Shown here: one piece after another, positions 18,197-27,638 of the stretch
How positions within the stretch are numbered: position 1 is the first letter of the stretch
How the letters are laid out: each line of letters opens with the position of its first letter
From: Nitronereus sp964503895
GTDB taxonomy: Bacteria > Nitrospirota > Nitrospiria > Nitrospirales > UBA8639
Direction of reading: 5' to 3'
Assembly: GCA_964503895.1 (NCBI GenBank)
Contig: CAZDCF010000007.1
Coordinates: 1-64,000 of the forward strand
Length of the DNA: 64,000 bases
The notes under the pieces: model-generated
The model's input: the letters and a program-made list of their open reading frames with translations, nothing else
What the model was told of the DNA's origin: nothing
The model's database searches: none
Position numbers and translations under genes: made by a program

Positions 18197-18274
18197 ATGG
18201 CCACCTCTAGCGAGCAGCTAATCTATTCGTTCCCATGCCCAATACAGAAACGAAGGAGTTCCTATGGGTGTTGA
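18197..18274 (+). CDS. candidate small ORF overlapping the rng start (25 aa)
   Basis: Short frame of 25 codons plus stop in the rodA-rng gap. ATG is preceded by AGGGGGG at a spacing of about seven bases, and the stop lies 11 bases inside rng. The product (MATSSEQLIYSFPCPIQKRR...) is unknown. It is weaker than the two preceding small frames because rng has its own good ribosome site, GAAGGAG. It may be a leader peptide or a chance frame. Confidence 0.25.
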   Translation: MATSSEQLIYSFPCPIQKRRSSYGC

Positions 18275-19793
18275 AATCGCCATTAATGTCACTCCGCAAG
18301 AAACGCGAGTGGCAGTCTTAGAAAACAAAGTAGTCACGGAATTGTATGTGGACCGAGCTAAGAAAAAGGATTTTGTTGGGGATGTTTATAAGGGGAAGGT
18401 GGTAAAGGTACTTCCTGGCATGCAAGCCGCGTTTATTGATATCGGGTTGGACCGAGCAGCGTTTGTTCATGTCTCGGACTTATCGGTTGGCACTGAGCCG
18501 GGGGACGTGTTAGTCGATAGCGATGAAGATGACAAAAGCCCTGAACTCCCTCATCCAAGACGACAAAACCTTCTTCCCATTGAAGAACTACTCAGCGACG
18601 GGCAAGAACTGACGGTTCAAATATCGAAAGGGCCCATTGGGACCAAAGGCCCACGTGTTACTTCTTATTGTTCATTGCCAGGGCGTTTTTTGGTACTCAT
18701 GCCCAATGTAGATCAAATCGGGATTTCCCGGCGTATTGCTAAAGAAGAAGAACGTGTTCGCCTAAAGGAAATCATGCGTCGAAATCGCGAGCCTGGCTAC
18801 GGGTACATCGTACGTACAGTAAGCGAAGGTATCAGCGAAGAGGATCTTCGGTCAGATATGGAATTTCTCACTGCCTTGTGGCAAGACATCCTCCAAAAGC
18901 AAGAACAATACCCTGCACCAGCTTTGCTCCATACAGACCTCGGCTTGACCCTCCGTGTGGTCCGAGATTTATTCACAAAAAAAGTGGACCGTTTGGTTAT
19001 CGATTCAAAGGAAGAATGCGAAGTCGTGCGTGATTTTGTGAAACGCTATCTTCCAGAACAAACCTCTAGAATATCCCATTATGATAAAGAAGAAGACCTT
19101 TTCGACCATCTCGGCGTAGAAATGGAAATTTCCCGTGCTTTGAGCAGGAAGGTGTGGCTCAAGTCTGGAGGCCACATTGTGATCGACCATACCGAGGCTA
19201 TGACCGTGGTAGACGTGAATACGGGTCGATATGTCGGTAAGCGCGATCAAGAAGAAACAATTTTAAAAAACAATTTAGAAGCAGCTCGAGAGATTGCATA
19301 CCAAATCAAACTTCGGGGGATAGGTGGGATTATTATTGTTGATTTTATTGATATGGAGCGCGAACGCAATCGCGACAAGGTTTATCACGCGATGGTTGAT
19401 GCTATGGCCAACGACAAAGCACGAATAAGGATCTCTCGCATCACGGATTTGGGACTGATTGAAATTTCCCGTGAACGGGTGCGCGAGGATATTTTGCGAA
19501 CGTTATCTGAACTGTGCACAGATTGTGACGGTCGGGGATATACTAAATCCGCAACGACCGTCGTATATGACATCTTTCGCGACATTCGCCGTATTGGAAG
19601 AAGTGCCAGTCAACAAAGGGTGGTAATCGGCGCAAACCCGGTTATCGTGGATATGCTTCAAGGTTCCGAACATGAAGGCCTTGAGAAACTCGAAAACGAG
19701 TGCAATCATCACATTGTGGCCCAAGCTGACCCACTCTTGCATCTCGAACAATACGATATCGTAGTCATGGAGGGAGGCGCTCGAATTGGGTAG
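18264..19793 (+). CDS. rng: ribonuclease G / RNase E-type endoribonuclease
   Basis: Magnesium-dependent endoribonuclease acting on 5'-monophosphorylated RNA in rRNA maturation and mRNA decay. The 509 residues cover an S1 domain (about 38-125, with an acidic insertion LVDSDEDDKSPEL), the 5' sensor region, and the DNase I-like domain with catalytic Asp317 (VVDVNTGRYVG) and Asp360 (IIIVDFIDM). The zinc-link Cys pair is Cys418/Cys421 in LCTDCDGRG. There is no long C-terminal scaffold, so it is RNase G-like. It closes the mre/mrd operon, a frequent arrangement. Confidence 0.94.
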   Translation: MGVEIAINVTPQETRVAVLENKVVTELYVDRAKKKDFVGDVYKGKVVKVLPGMQAAFIDIGLDRAAFVHVSDLSVGTEPGDVLVDSDEDDKSPELPHPRRQNLLPIEELLSDGQELTVQISKGPIGTKGPRVTSYCSLPGRFLVLMPNVDQIGISRRIAKEEERVRLKEIMRRNREPGYGYIVRTVSEGISEEDLRSDMEFLTALWQDILQKQEQYPAPALLHTDLGLTLRVVRDLFTKKVDRLVIDSKEECEVVRDFVKRYLPEQTSRISHYDKEEDLFDHLGVEMEISRALSRKVWLKSGGHIVIDHTEAMTVVDVNTGRYVGKRDQEETILKNNLEAAREIAYQIKLRGIGGIIIVDFIDMERERNRDKVYHAMVDAMANDKARIRISRITDLGLIEISRERVREDILRTLSELCTDCDGRGYTKSATTVVYDIFRDIRRIGRSASQQRVVIGANPVIVDMLQGSEHEGLEKLENECNHHIVAQADPLLHLEQYDIVVMEGGARIG

Positions 19794-19899
19794 CATAAAC
19801 CACCACACAATATACACTTGAGCAGAACTGAGAAGTGCTTGTCATGCCTGGATCTATGGAAGACGGCAAGCCTTAAAACCCATGTCATTTCATCAAACA

Positions 19900-20086
19900 A
19901 TGAGTAAAACTCGTTGAAAATGTTGGAAATGTCATTGAAGAGCCATTTCCCAAACTTGACGAGTCCTTTCTGGATCAAGTAAAGAATGCGACCTCCAAGC
20001 TGGCTCAACCGCCGCCGGCCTTGGCCAAGCAGGAAACGAAAGCCCTGGACTTAGTCACAGAGAATTGTAAACGTCATAAGTTTTAA
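19900..20086 (+). pseudogene. small frame broken by a +1 base in an A run
   Basis: From 19904 to 20086 there is an open frame of 60 codons with protein-like composition (EEPFPKLDESFLDQVKNATS..., ending NCKRHKF) but no start codon; a TGA lies at 19901. If the AAAA at 19906-19909 were AAA, the ATG at 19900 would read MSKLVENVGN straight into it, giving about 61 residues. This suggests a small gene with a one-base insertion or a sequencing error in a homopolymer. The rest of the 326-base gap between rng and topA shows nothing. Confidence 0.35.
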
Positions 20087-20119
20087 AGGAATGCGTTCGA
20101 TCAGAAAGAAGCACTAATT

Positions 20120-22411
20120 GTGGCGAAATCGTTGATCATTGTTGAATCTCCTGCCAAAGCTCGGACCATCTCGAAATATTTAGGTCGAGGGTATCAGGTC
20201 TTAGCCTCAGTGGGCCATGTAAAAGATTTGCCCAAGAGTAAATTGGGAATTGATGTCGATCATGACTTTAAGCCTCAATATGTTGTGATCAGAGGTAAGA
20301 GCAAAACCCTCACTGAAATTAAGGCCCAAGCCAAAAAAGCAGACAAAGTCTTTTTAGCTCCAGACCCCGATCGAGAAGGGGAAGCGATTGCCTGGCATAT
20401 CGCTGAGGAACTGAATGGTAAAGCTAATAATATCTATCGCGTACTCTTCAACGAAATTACCAAAAGCGCTATCCAGCAAGCCCTAAAATCACCAGGGGCC
20501 ATTGACATGAAGAAGGTCAATGCTCAGCAAGCACGTCGAGTTCTGGATCGCATCGTAGGGTATATGTTGAGCCCCTTGCTATGGAAAAAGGTTCGCCGTG
20601 GATTAAGTGCAGGTCGGGTTCAGTCAGTAGCGGTCCGGATAATTTGTGAACGGGAAGCGGAACGGGATGCTTTTGAATCAGTTGAGTACTGGACCATTAC
20701 CGCAAACCTACAAGGTCAGAAGCCACACATATTTGAGGCACGGCTTCAAGAATTTCAAGGTAAGCCACTTGAGATCCGCACCCAGGAAGATGCAGACCAC
20801 GTACTGGAAGCCATTCAAGGTGCCACCTTTACCGTCTCCGCTGTTGAAAAAACGGAAAAACGTCGAAACCCCCAGCCACCGTTTATCACCAGTCGTCTTC
20901 AACAGGACGCATCCCGAAAACTGCGTTTCACGGCCAAAAAGACCATGATGTTAGCGCAACGCCTCTATGAAGGTATTGAGATCGGAAAAGAAGGACCAGT
21001 TGGATTAATCACCTATATGAGAACCGATTCCACCCGTGTATCTAACGAGGCGCAAGCCGAAGCTATTGACGTCATTCGAGCGCGTTTCGGAGACAAGTAT
21101 ATTCCGGCAAAGCCCAACGTGTATAAAACACCTAAAGCCGCACAAGAAGCGCACGAATCTATTCGCCCAACGTCAGTTCAGCGAGACCCAGAAGCCGTGA
21201 AAAAATTTTTGGAAAATGATCTGTATAAACTCTACAAGTTGATTTGGAACCGTTTTTTAGCCTCTCAGATGACCAAAGGCTTGGATGATGCAACCAAAGT
21301 TAGTATTCAGGCGGGCGAGTACCTGTTCCGAGCAACCGGGACCGTGGAAAAATTTGATGGATTTCGGCGGGTCTATGTGGAAGGAAACGACGCCAATGGA
21401 TCGGGGCAGGAAAGCCCAACACCCCAAGCCGACGATGAAGAGGGTAAACGATTACCGGAATTGTTGGTTGACGAACAACTCACTGTGGTGGAAGAGAAAG
21501 ATTGTGGCATTGTTCCTAAACAACACTTTACCCAACCTCCACCACGATATAACGAGTCCTTGTTGATTCGGGAACTTGAGGAAAAAGGGATTGGCCGTCC
21601 CTCCACCTACGCCACCATTATTTCAACTATCCAAGATCGTCAATATGTAGAAAAAAACGAGGGCCGGTTTAAGCCGACGGAATTGGGCCGAACGGTAAAC
21701 GACAGATTGGTAACCTACTTTCCTAGAATTTTTGACGTCGCGTTTACCGCAAAGATGGAATCTGAACTTGATAATATCGAGGAAGGCGAAAAGAACTGGG
21801 TGACCACGGTTGCAGAATTCTACTCCCCATTTTCCAAGGACCTGGGCAATGCCGAAGTTAATATGGAGGACCTCAAGGCCAAAGAAGAGCCAACGGACGT
21901 GGCATGTGATAAGTGTGGCCAAAACATGGTTATTAAATGGGGACGCCATGGCCACTTCTTAGCTTGTCCCAAGTATCCAAGCTGTAAAAACACCAAGCCA
22001 TTCACGAAGGACGAAGAAGGAAACATAACGATTGTCGAGCAACAGAAAGAAATCACAGACGAAGTGTGTAAGAAATGTGGAAACTCGATGGTGGTCAAAC
22101 AGGGACGATTTGGTGCATTCCTAGCATGCTCAAGTTATCCGGACTGCAAAACAACTAAACCGTTGTCACTTGGGATAAAATGTCCCACGGATGGATGCAA
22201 GGGAGAATTAGCCCAACGCCGAACAAAAAAAGGCCGAGTATTTTATTCCTGCAGCCAATATCCAAAATGTAACTTTGCCATTTGGAGCACGCCAATCAAT
22301 CGAACATGTCCACAATGTCAGACGCCATTTCTTATTGAGAAATATACCAAGCAGGCTGGAAAGAGTGTCCAGTGTTATCAAGACAGCTGTGATTATAAAG
22401 AAGCCGGATAG
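20120..22411 (+). CDS. topA: DNA topoisomerase I
   Basis: Type IA topoisomerase that relaxes negative supercoils. It has 763 residues and a GTG start. The Toprim domain has IIVESPAKA at the N-terminus and the acidic motif APDPDREGEAIAWH (80-93). The catalytic Tyr is Tyr299 in GLITYMRTDSTR. The C-terminus carries four zinc-ribbon units beginning at CDKCGQNM, CKKCGNSM, CPTDGCKG and CPQCQTPF, the last two less regular. The gene appears monocistronic; clpX converges on it with about 70 bases between stops. Confidence 0.97.
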   Translation: MAKSLIIVESPAKARTISKYLGRGYQVLASVGHVKDLPKSKLGIDVDHDFKPQYVVIRGKSKTLTEIKAQAKKADKVFLAPDPDREGEAIAWHIAEELNGKANNIYRVLFNEITKSAIQQALKSPGAIDMKKVNAQQARRVLDRIVGYMLSPLLWKKVRRGLSAGRVQSVAVRIICEREAERDAFESVEYWTITANLQGQKPHIFEARLQEFQGKPLEIRTQEDADHVLEAIQGATFTVSAVEKTEKRRNPQPPFITSRLQQDASRKLRFTAKKTMMLAQRLYEGIEIGKEGPVGLITYMRTDSTRVSNEAQAEAIDVIRARFGDKYIPAKPNVYKTPKAAQEAHESIRPTSVQRDPEAVKKFLENDLYKLYKLIWNRFLASQMTKGLDDATKVSIQAGEYLFRATGTVEKFDGFRRVYVEGNDANGSGQESPTPQADDEEGKRLPELLVDEQLTVVEEKDCGIVPKQHFTQPPPRYNESLLIRELEEKGIGRPSTYATIISTIQDRQYVEKNEGRFKPTELGRTVNDRLVTYFPRIFDVAFTAKMESELDNIEEGEKNWVTTVAEFYSPFSKDLGNAEVNMEDLKAKEEPTDVACDKCGQNMVIKWGRHGHFLACPKYPSCKNTKPFTKDEEGNITIVEQQKEITDEVCKKCGNSMVVKQGRFGAFLACSSYPDCKTTKPLSLGIKCPTDGCKGELAQRRTKKGRVFYSCSQYPKCNFAIWSTPINRTCPQCQTPFLIEKYTKQAGKSVQCYQDSCDYKEAG

Positions 22412-22482
22412 GATAGGAAAAAAAGAGTATCTAGCACCTCAATTTTTAACGCGACGTGAATGACAAGGCAGGAGACACGTTT

Positions 22483-23742
22483 TTAAGAACCTACCGCTGG
22501 TTTCATTCCTTCTAATTGCTCGTATATCTTCAGGGCTTCTCCCTTTTTCAGAATGACATCTTCCGTTATCACCACTTCTCTTATAGAAGCTTGAGAGGGG
22601 ATATCGTACATAATATCGAGCATCACCTCTTCCAAGATGGCTCGAAGTCCTCGGGCTCCCGTTTTCTGAAGATGGGCTTTTCGAGAAATCGCAGAAAGCG
22701 CACCATCTGTAAATTTAAGCTTCACCTTATCGAAGGACAGCAATTTTTGGTATTGCTTGGTCAAGGCATTGCGCGGTTCCGTGAGAATTCGCACCAGAGC
22801 GCCTTCATCAAGTTCATCAAGAGTGGTCACAACAGGCAACCGCCCGATAAATTCTGGAATAAGCCCATATTGAAGCAAGTCCTCAGGCTGAACCTGTGCC
22901 AAGAGGGAATCCAACCGTTCGCGACGAGACCTTCCTTCATCGGCACGGAATCCCATTCGTTTTTGATTCAATCGGCGCTCGATAATGTCTTCCAACCCCA
23001 CAAAAGCCCCACCACAAATCACCAAAATATTCTTGGTGTTAACTTGAATGAACTCTTGATGAGGATGCTTACGCCCCCCTTGGGGTGGCACGTTCGCCAC
23101 AGTTCCTTCAATGAGTTTCAGCAACGCTTGTTGCACGCCCTCGCCAGACACATCACGAGTAATTGATGGGCTATCAGACTTTCGAGTGATTTTATCGATT
23201 TCATCGATATATATAATCCCACGTTCCGCGCGTTCGACTTCATAGTCCGCTGCCTGCAACAATTTCAAAACAATGTTCTCAACATCCTCACCCACATACC
23301 CAGCTTCTGTTAGAGTTGTGGCATCGGCCAATGTAAAGGGCACATCTAAGTGGTCGGCCAAAGTCTGAGCAAGAAGGGTTTTCCCTGTACCCGTGGGGCC
23401 AACCATGAGGATATTTCCCTTTTGAAGCTCCACATCCCCGACATCATTTTCGGCAATTCGTTTGTAATGATTGTGAACCGCGACGGATAGGATTTTTTTT
23501 GCACGATGTTGGCCAATAATATATTGATCGAGGTGACGATTAATTTCAGCAGGCTTGGGAAGTTTAGAAGAAATTTCTTCTTTAACCTCTTGCCATTCCT
23601 CGGCCATAATTTCATTGCACAACCCTACACATTCATCACAGATGTACACTGTGGGACCGGCAATGAGTTTCCGGACTTGATCCCGGCTTTTTCCACAAAA
23701 AGAGCAGCAAAGGTTGGCTTCAGTTTTGACTTGTCTCGCCAT
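22483..23742 (-). CDS. clpX: ATP-dependent Clp protease ATP-binding subunit ClpX
   Basis: AAA+ unfoldase that recognises substrates, including tmRNA-tagged proteins, and feeds them to ClpP. It has 419 residues. The N-terminal zinc-binding domain has Cys13, Cys16, Cys35 and Cys38 (CSFC...CDEC). Walker A is GPTGTGKT, Walker B IIYIDEIDKI, and the pore region GYVGEDVEN is present, as is the ClpP-docking type loop further on. It is the last gene of tig-clpP-clpX, 21 bases after clpP. Confidence 0.97.
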   Translation of the reverse strand: MARQVKTEANLCCSFCGKSRDQVRKLIAGPTVYICDECVGLCNEIMAEEWQEVKEEISSKLPKPAEINRHLDQYIIGQHRAKKILSVAVHNHYKRIAENDVGDVELQKGNILMVGPTGTGKTLLAQTLADHLDVPFTLADATTLTEAGYVGEDVENIVLKLLQAADYEVERAERGIIYIDEIDKITRKSDSPSITRDVSGEGVQQALLKLIEGTVANVPPQGGRKHPHQEFIQVNTKNILVICGGAFVGLEDIIERRLNQKRMGFRADEGRSRRERLDSLLAQVQPEDLLQYGLIPEFIGRLPVVTTLDELDEGALVRILTEPRNALTKQYQKLLSFDKVKLKFTDGALSAISRKAHLQKTGARGLRAILEEVMLDIMYDIPSQASIREVVITEDVILKKGEALKIYEQLEGMKPAVGS

Positions 23743-23763
23743 GACACCTCTAAGATAATCGAG

Positions 23764-24369
23764 TCAAGATTTACTTTCTTTAGGCTTTTCCGGTCCACGA
23801 ACAATGACTTCGTCAATGATTCCGTACTCTTTGGCTTCATCACCAGACATAAAATAATCCCGTTCAGTGTCTTGCTCGATTCGTTCTAACGACTGTCCCG
23901 TATGGTGCGCCATAATGTGGTTCAAACGTTCACGGATTTTTAAAATTTCCTTGGCATGAATATCGATTTCCGTCGCCTGGCCTTGAAATCCCCCCATGGG
24001 CTGATGAATCATCACCCGAGCATTAGGTAGAGCATAACGTTTTCCCTTAGTGCCTCCCGCCAATAGTAACGCTCCCATGCTCGCAGCCTGTCCTAGACAG
24101 ATGGTAGTAATCGGGGGCTTCACATATTGCATCGTATCATAGATTCCCATCCCAGCAGTCACACTCCCCCCAGGTGAATTGACATAAAGATTAATATCTT
24201 TTTCCGGATCTTCTGCTTCTAGAAATAGTAACTGAGCAATAACAAGGTTCGAAAAAATATCATCGATCGGAGCCCCAAGAAAGATAATCCGATCTTTTAA
24301 TAGGCGGGAGTAAATATCATACGCACGCTCACCGCGGTTCGTCGATTCAATTACCATGGGAACTAGCAT
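23764..24369 (-). CDS. clpP: ATP-dependent Clp protease proteolytic subunit
   Basis: Serine peptidase that forms the tetradecameric chamber of ClpXP. It has 201 residues, the normal length. The catalytic Ser lies in GQAASMGALLLAGG, the His in RVMIHQPMGG, and the Asp in the C-terminal third (EQDTERDYFMS). The N-terminal MLVPMVIESTNRGERAYDIYSRLL is typical, with a short propeptide possible. Lies between tig and clpX with 30 and 21 bases of spacing, so the three are one transcription unit. Confidence 0.97.
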   Translation of the reverse strand: MLVPMVIESTNRGERAYDIYSRLLKDRIIFLGAPIDDIFSNLVIAQLLFLEAEDPEKDINLYVNSPGGSVTAGMGIYDTMQYVKPPITTICLGQAASMGALLLAGGTKGKRYALPNARVMIHQPMGGFQGQATEIDIHAKEILKIRERLNHIMAHHTGQSLERIEQDTERDYFMSGDEAKEYGIIDEVIVRGPEKPKESKS

Positions 24370-24399
24370 ACTGGTCTACCCTTTCTGTTCTGAAAAACG

Positions 24400-25722
24400 T
24401 TATCCTTGAATCACCGCAAATTGATACACCAACTGTAAGGCTTTTTCGGCAAGAATCCGGTCATGAAATTCTTGTCGCGAGGCGTCTCCGCCCGATTGAA
24501 TCATCTCTTGAATATTTTCAACTTTAATTTGAAGACTCTGCGCCAACTTTTTAATCTCTTCTAGGATTTCTTCATCGGAAACCGTAACGCCTTCCTTATC
24601 AGCAATGGCTTCGAGAATAAGTGACAATTTCACACGTTTTTTGGCATCAGGTTCGAGTTCTTGCTGCAACCGTTTGGCCTCCGCTTCCCAATGAGCTTGG
24701 TCATCCGCCTGGCCCCCGCCTTTTTTACGTTGCTCATCCATTAAGCGTTGGCGAACCACAGTCTTGACTTCCCGATCAACCAAGACATCGGGAAGATCAA
24801 AATGATGCATTGCCACAAGCCGCTCAACGATTTGGTCTTTATACGTTTCATCAATGGCGCGTTTTAGCGAACTTTCTAATTCCGTACGCACTTTGTCTTT
24901 GAGTTGTCCCAAAGTTTCATAAGGCCCGCAGTCCTTGGCAAATTCATCATCCAACTCCGGAACATTTTTTTGCTTCACCCCCACGATTGAAATTTGAAAG
25001 TCTACGGACTTTCCAGCCAACCGTTCATCAGGATGCGTTGCGGGATATTCTTGAACGACTTCAGCAGTTTGCCCCTCAATTTTCCCCATCAGAGCTTCGT
25101 CGATCTTTACACCTAAAACTGGTTCGTTCGATCCAACTTGTTGAAGATGGCTTTCTTTTTTCGATCCCTCTATCGGTTCTCCGTCGAGAAAACCTTCTAT
25201 ATTCACGACGGCATACAAACCTTCGTCAAGCGGAGTATCTTTTGGCGCTGCGTCAACACGACCCTGCGATTGGCGCAGGTTCTCTAATGCTTTGTCCACA
25301 TCTTCATCGGAAATCGTTCGTGGATCTGGCTTTAACGATATGGGGTTGGGCGGGCGATAATCGCGCAATTCAATTTTGGGTTTAATCTCAACCGTGGCCG
25401 TAAAGGTCAATGCGTTGTTCCGTTGAGCCTTCATCCGATCCAGCGGTGGAATTTCGACCAACACCGGAGCAACATCCGCCTCTCGCACAGCTCGCTGATA
25501 ATAGTCTGGCACCAATCGTTGAATTACGTCTTGCTCAACCGCCTTGGCATATCGTTTTTCCAGCATCGCAATGGGAGCTTTGCCAGGGCGAAACCCCGGA
25601 ATACGAACTTGTCGCTTGAGATCATTGTACGCTCGATCAAATTCTTTATTAACCGCGTCTTCAGGCACTTCAATTTTGATGGCCCGTTTCATCGGACCCA
25701 GTTCAGTAACTTCTAATTTCAT
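24400..25722 (-). CDS. tig: trigger factor (ribosome-bound chaperone)
   Basis: Peptidyl-prolyl isomerase and chaperone that meets nascent chains at the ribosome exit. It has 440 residues. The ribosome-binding signature is in the N-terminal domain (RQVRIPGFRPGKAPIAMLEKR, about 35-55, shown in part), the FKBP-type domain follows at about 155-245, and the helical substrate cradle makes up the rest. It starts the tig-clpP-clpX operon and is 60 bases downstream of tRNA-Leu on the same strand. Confidence 0.96.
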   Translation of the reverse strand: MKLEVTELGPMKRAIKIEVPEDAVNKEFDRAYNDLKRQVRIPGFRPGKAPIAMLEKRYAKAVEQDVIQRLVPDYYQRAVREADVAPVLVEIPPLDRMKAQRNNALTFTATVEIKPKIELRDYRPPNPISLKPDPRTISDEDVDKALENLRQSQGRVDAAPKDTPLDEGLYAVVNIEGFLDGEPIEGSKKESHLQQVGSNEPVLGVKIDEALMGKIEGQTAEVVQEYPATHPDERLAGKSVDFQISIVGVKQKNVPELDDEFAKDCGPYETLGQLKDKVRTELESSLKRAIDETYKDQIVERLVAMHHFDLPDVLVDREVKTVVRQRLMDEQRKKGGGQADDQAHWEAEAKRLQQELEPDAKKRVKLSLILEAIADKEGVTVSDEEILEEIKKLAQSLQIKVENIQEMIQSGGDASRQEFHDRILAEKALQLVYQFAVIQG

Positions 25723-25782
25723 GATGCGTCTCTACCCTAAAATTTTTATGAAACCATCGATATGAAAAAGAACTAAGAAATA

Positions 25783-25865
25783 TGGTGCGAGAGGAGGGAC
25801 TTGAACCCCCACGGTTTCCCACGAGATCCTAAATCTCGCGCGTCTGCCTATTCCGCCACTCTCGC
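25783..25865 (-). tRNA. tRNA-Leu (anticodon UAG)
   Basis: On the minus strand the sequence folds as a class II tRNA: acceptor GCGAGAG with CTCTCGC, anticodon stem CGAGA/TCTCG with loop TTTAGGA giving anticodon TAG, variable arm, and T arm with GTTCAAGTC. The CCA end is encoded. It lies directly upstream of tig and may be read from the same promoter. Confidence 0.95.
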
Positions 25866-26159
25866 ATCAATCGTCTCAGTCTCTAATACGAGAATACATC
25901 GAACGGTAATTTGTGTGCACTATCCTGAATGCTAAGCAAAGGACATTTCCTTTGTTGTAGACCATTGTTTGCTAAGCTGTTTTTCCTATTTACCCACAAC
26001 TTTACGCATAGTGTCAACGACTATCAGAAGCCATATTTCGTATCTCAACATTCGTATCTAATGGAAAAAAGGAAAGACGAACATAGGTGCCTACACCTAA
26101 TCCAAGGCAAGTAACTGCTTCTTGCCATAATCCAGCAGTGTGAGCTATGGTGATTGGCT
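25866..26159. other. intergenic region with a short repeat motif
   Basis: 294 bases between tRNA-Leu and the next rightward gene. It contains ATTTCGTATCTCAACATTCGTATCT at about 26034-26058, related to the repeats at 27778 and 33671 (cores TATTTCG and CGTATCT). Nothing else was recognised. Confidence 0.4.
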
Positions 26160-26417
26160 ATGGGAATCAAGAAGCTCTATCTCGACATTTATGAACAGTT
26201 TGCCAAGAAATATGATACCGTCAAGGGGTATAACTTTCAGGAAGACCACCGTGGCAGTACCAGTCCCAAGATGGTTGCGTTTAAAGACCGCATCAAATGG
26301 TGGACTCTTGATCGACCTAAGCGCCTCAGAATGATCAAACAGGAACGAGACCGACAGCAGCAGGAAATTCTTGCAATCAAACAACCGAAGTCTACACCAC
26401 AACCTCCACAAGCTTAA
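26160..26417 (+). CDS. small hypothetical protein
   Basis: Not recognised. An 85-residue, strongly basic soluble protein with many charged residues (FKDRIKWWTLDRPKRLRMIK) and a Gln/Pro-rich end. The ATG at 26160, with GGTGA about six bases upstream, is preferred over an in-frame TTG at 26154. It precedes the membrane protein gene at 26436 by 18 bases in the same direction, so the two are probably co-transcribed. Confidence 0.55.
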   Translation: MGIKKLYLDIYEQFAKKYDTVKGYNFQEDHRGSTSPKMVAFKDRIKWWTLDRPKRLRMIKQERDRQQQEILAIKQPKSTPQPPQA

Positions 26418-26435
26418 CTCTATTTACAACGACAA

Positions 26436-27248
26436 ATGTCCGAGCTCGTTAGAGCGACCCTTCAGCTATATAGCCAAGCCCTGATCTCTACATTTTCTTC
26501 ATTGACCAGGAATTGGGTTCTTGTGATTGCCATCATCATCTTGGCAATCATCATGTTCCTCATCCCGAGCACAGCAATGTCCCTAGGTATACTTGGCGGA
26601 TTTTTGCTAGGCGCCGCAAATGCTTTTGCCGTGGGAACGCTTCTTGGTCTTCTCGAACAAGGCGTGTTGAGTACACGACAAATGACCTGGAAAGACCTTT
26701 GGAATGCCACCGGACAATATTTTTGGGATGTGATTACCATTGGGTTTATTGTCTGGGTACCCTTGCAATTTTTGGAAATGGGCATGCAATCCAACCCTTA
26801 TGGGCCAGCTATTGTCTCTGCGATATTTTTTCTGCTTTTTTTGTTGCTGAATCCGATACCTGAAATCATTTATCAAGCCCACTTAGGTTCACCACTCGAC
26901 AGCCTCAAAGAAAGTTATGAATTTGTTCTGGAGAATTGGATTGAATGGTTTTTGCCCCTTGCCTTAATACTAGCGCCGTTTGGGCTATCTTTTTTCTTTG
27001 GAATTTCTAGCCAAGCAGGAAGACTTATCGGCCTGGACTTCTTCCAATTGCTACAATTGCCCATTGCCGTGCTGAGTCAACTCTTCCAAATGCTTGGGGT
27101 TTCCTCGTCACTCGCAACCATGCTGATCTTACTGTTAACACCCATCGGCGTTGCGGCCATGATGCTCTTTCGTGGATTCCTCTTTTTAGCCTTGCATGGA
27201 TCATCAAGACGCCAACGACAATTTCGTGCTCGCTCTCTGGGCTCATGA
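26436..27248 (+). CDS. polytopic membrane protein of unknown function
   Basis: Unknown inner-membrane protein of 270 residues with about six hydrophobic helices (for example WVLVIAIIILAIIMFLIP, IVSAIFFLLFLLLNPIP and a C-terminal LILLLTPIGVAAMMLFRGFLFLAL), ending in a basic tail (SSRRQRQFRARS). The general layout, a glycine-rich pair of helices followed by a region with YxxH and WxEWFLP, resembles DUF4013-type or permease-like membrane proteins, but no family is claimed. It follows the small basic protein at 26160 and precedes tRNA-Ser. Confidence 0.65.
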   Translation: MSELVRATLQLYSQALISTFSSLTRNWVLVIAIIILAIIMFLIPSTAMSLGILGGFLLGAANAFAVGTLLGLLEQGVLSTRQMTWKDLWNATGQYFWDVITIGFIVWVPLQFLEMGMQSNPYGPAIVSAIFFLLFLLLNPIPEIIYQAHLGSPLDSLKESYEFVLENWIEWFLPLALILAPFGLSFFFGISSQAGRLIGLDFFQLLQLPIAVLSQLFQMLGVSSSLATMLILLLTPIGVAAMMLFRGFLFLALHGSSRRQRQFRARSLGS

Positions 27249-27453
27249 ACTTTAGGACGTCATGACTACTTTCTTCATGAAAGTGGTGCCGGCCTGTCTG
27301 CTATAGGGCTTGGAGAAGTTTGGCAGCCAATTTCAACATTACCACGGGCAATCCTTGTGGACCCAAAAGGCCCATGATAAGATGTTGTCCTTTGTAAGAA
27401 ATGATAAATCAATCTTGTTAATCAGCCTAAAAACTCGCTAATCAATAAAGTGC

Positions 27454-27543
27454 GGAGAGGTGCGAGAGTGGCCGATTCGGCGTGCTTGGAAAGCACGTGT
27501 ACCGGCAACGGTACCATGGGTTCGAATCCCATCCTCTCCGCCA
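27454..27543 (+). tRNA. tRNA-Ser (anticodon GGA)
   Basis: Acceptor GGAGAGG pairs with CCTCTCC; the anticodon stem CGTGC/GCACG encloses TTGGAAA, giving anticodon GGA; a long variable arm (TACCGGCAACGGTA) and the T arm GGTTCGAATCC follow. Encoded CCA at the 3' end. It lies 95 bases before the SRP RNA, a common order with dnaX. Confidence 0.96.
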
Positions 27544-27638
27544 TTTACCAAGCGACTAAGAAAAGCAATTCAATTCGTAGGATTATCGTTCCATCAAACA
27601 TATTTTAAATTTGCAAGTCCTTTAAATACCATTGAAAA

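Noticed and set aside
22516..23166. 216-codon frame opposite clpX
   Set aside because: Shadow of clpX; long only because of the codon use on the other strand.
26160..27248. Toxin-antitoxin pair (small basic protein plus membrane protein)
   Set aside because: The order and spacing are suggestive, but the membrane protein has six helices and no toxin motif, and the small protein lacks a DNA-binding domain.
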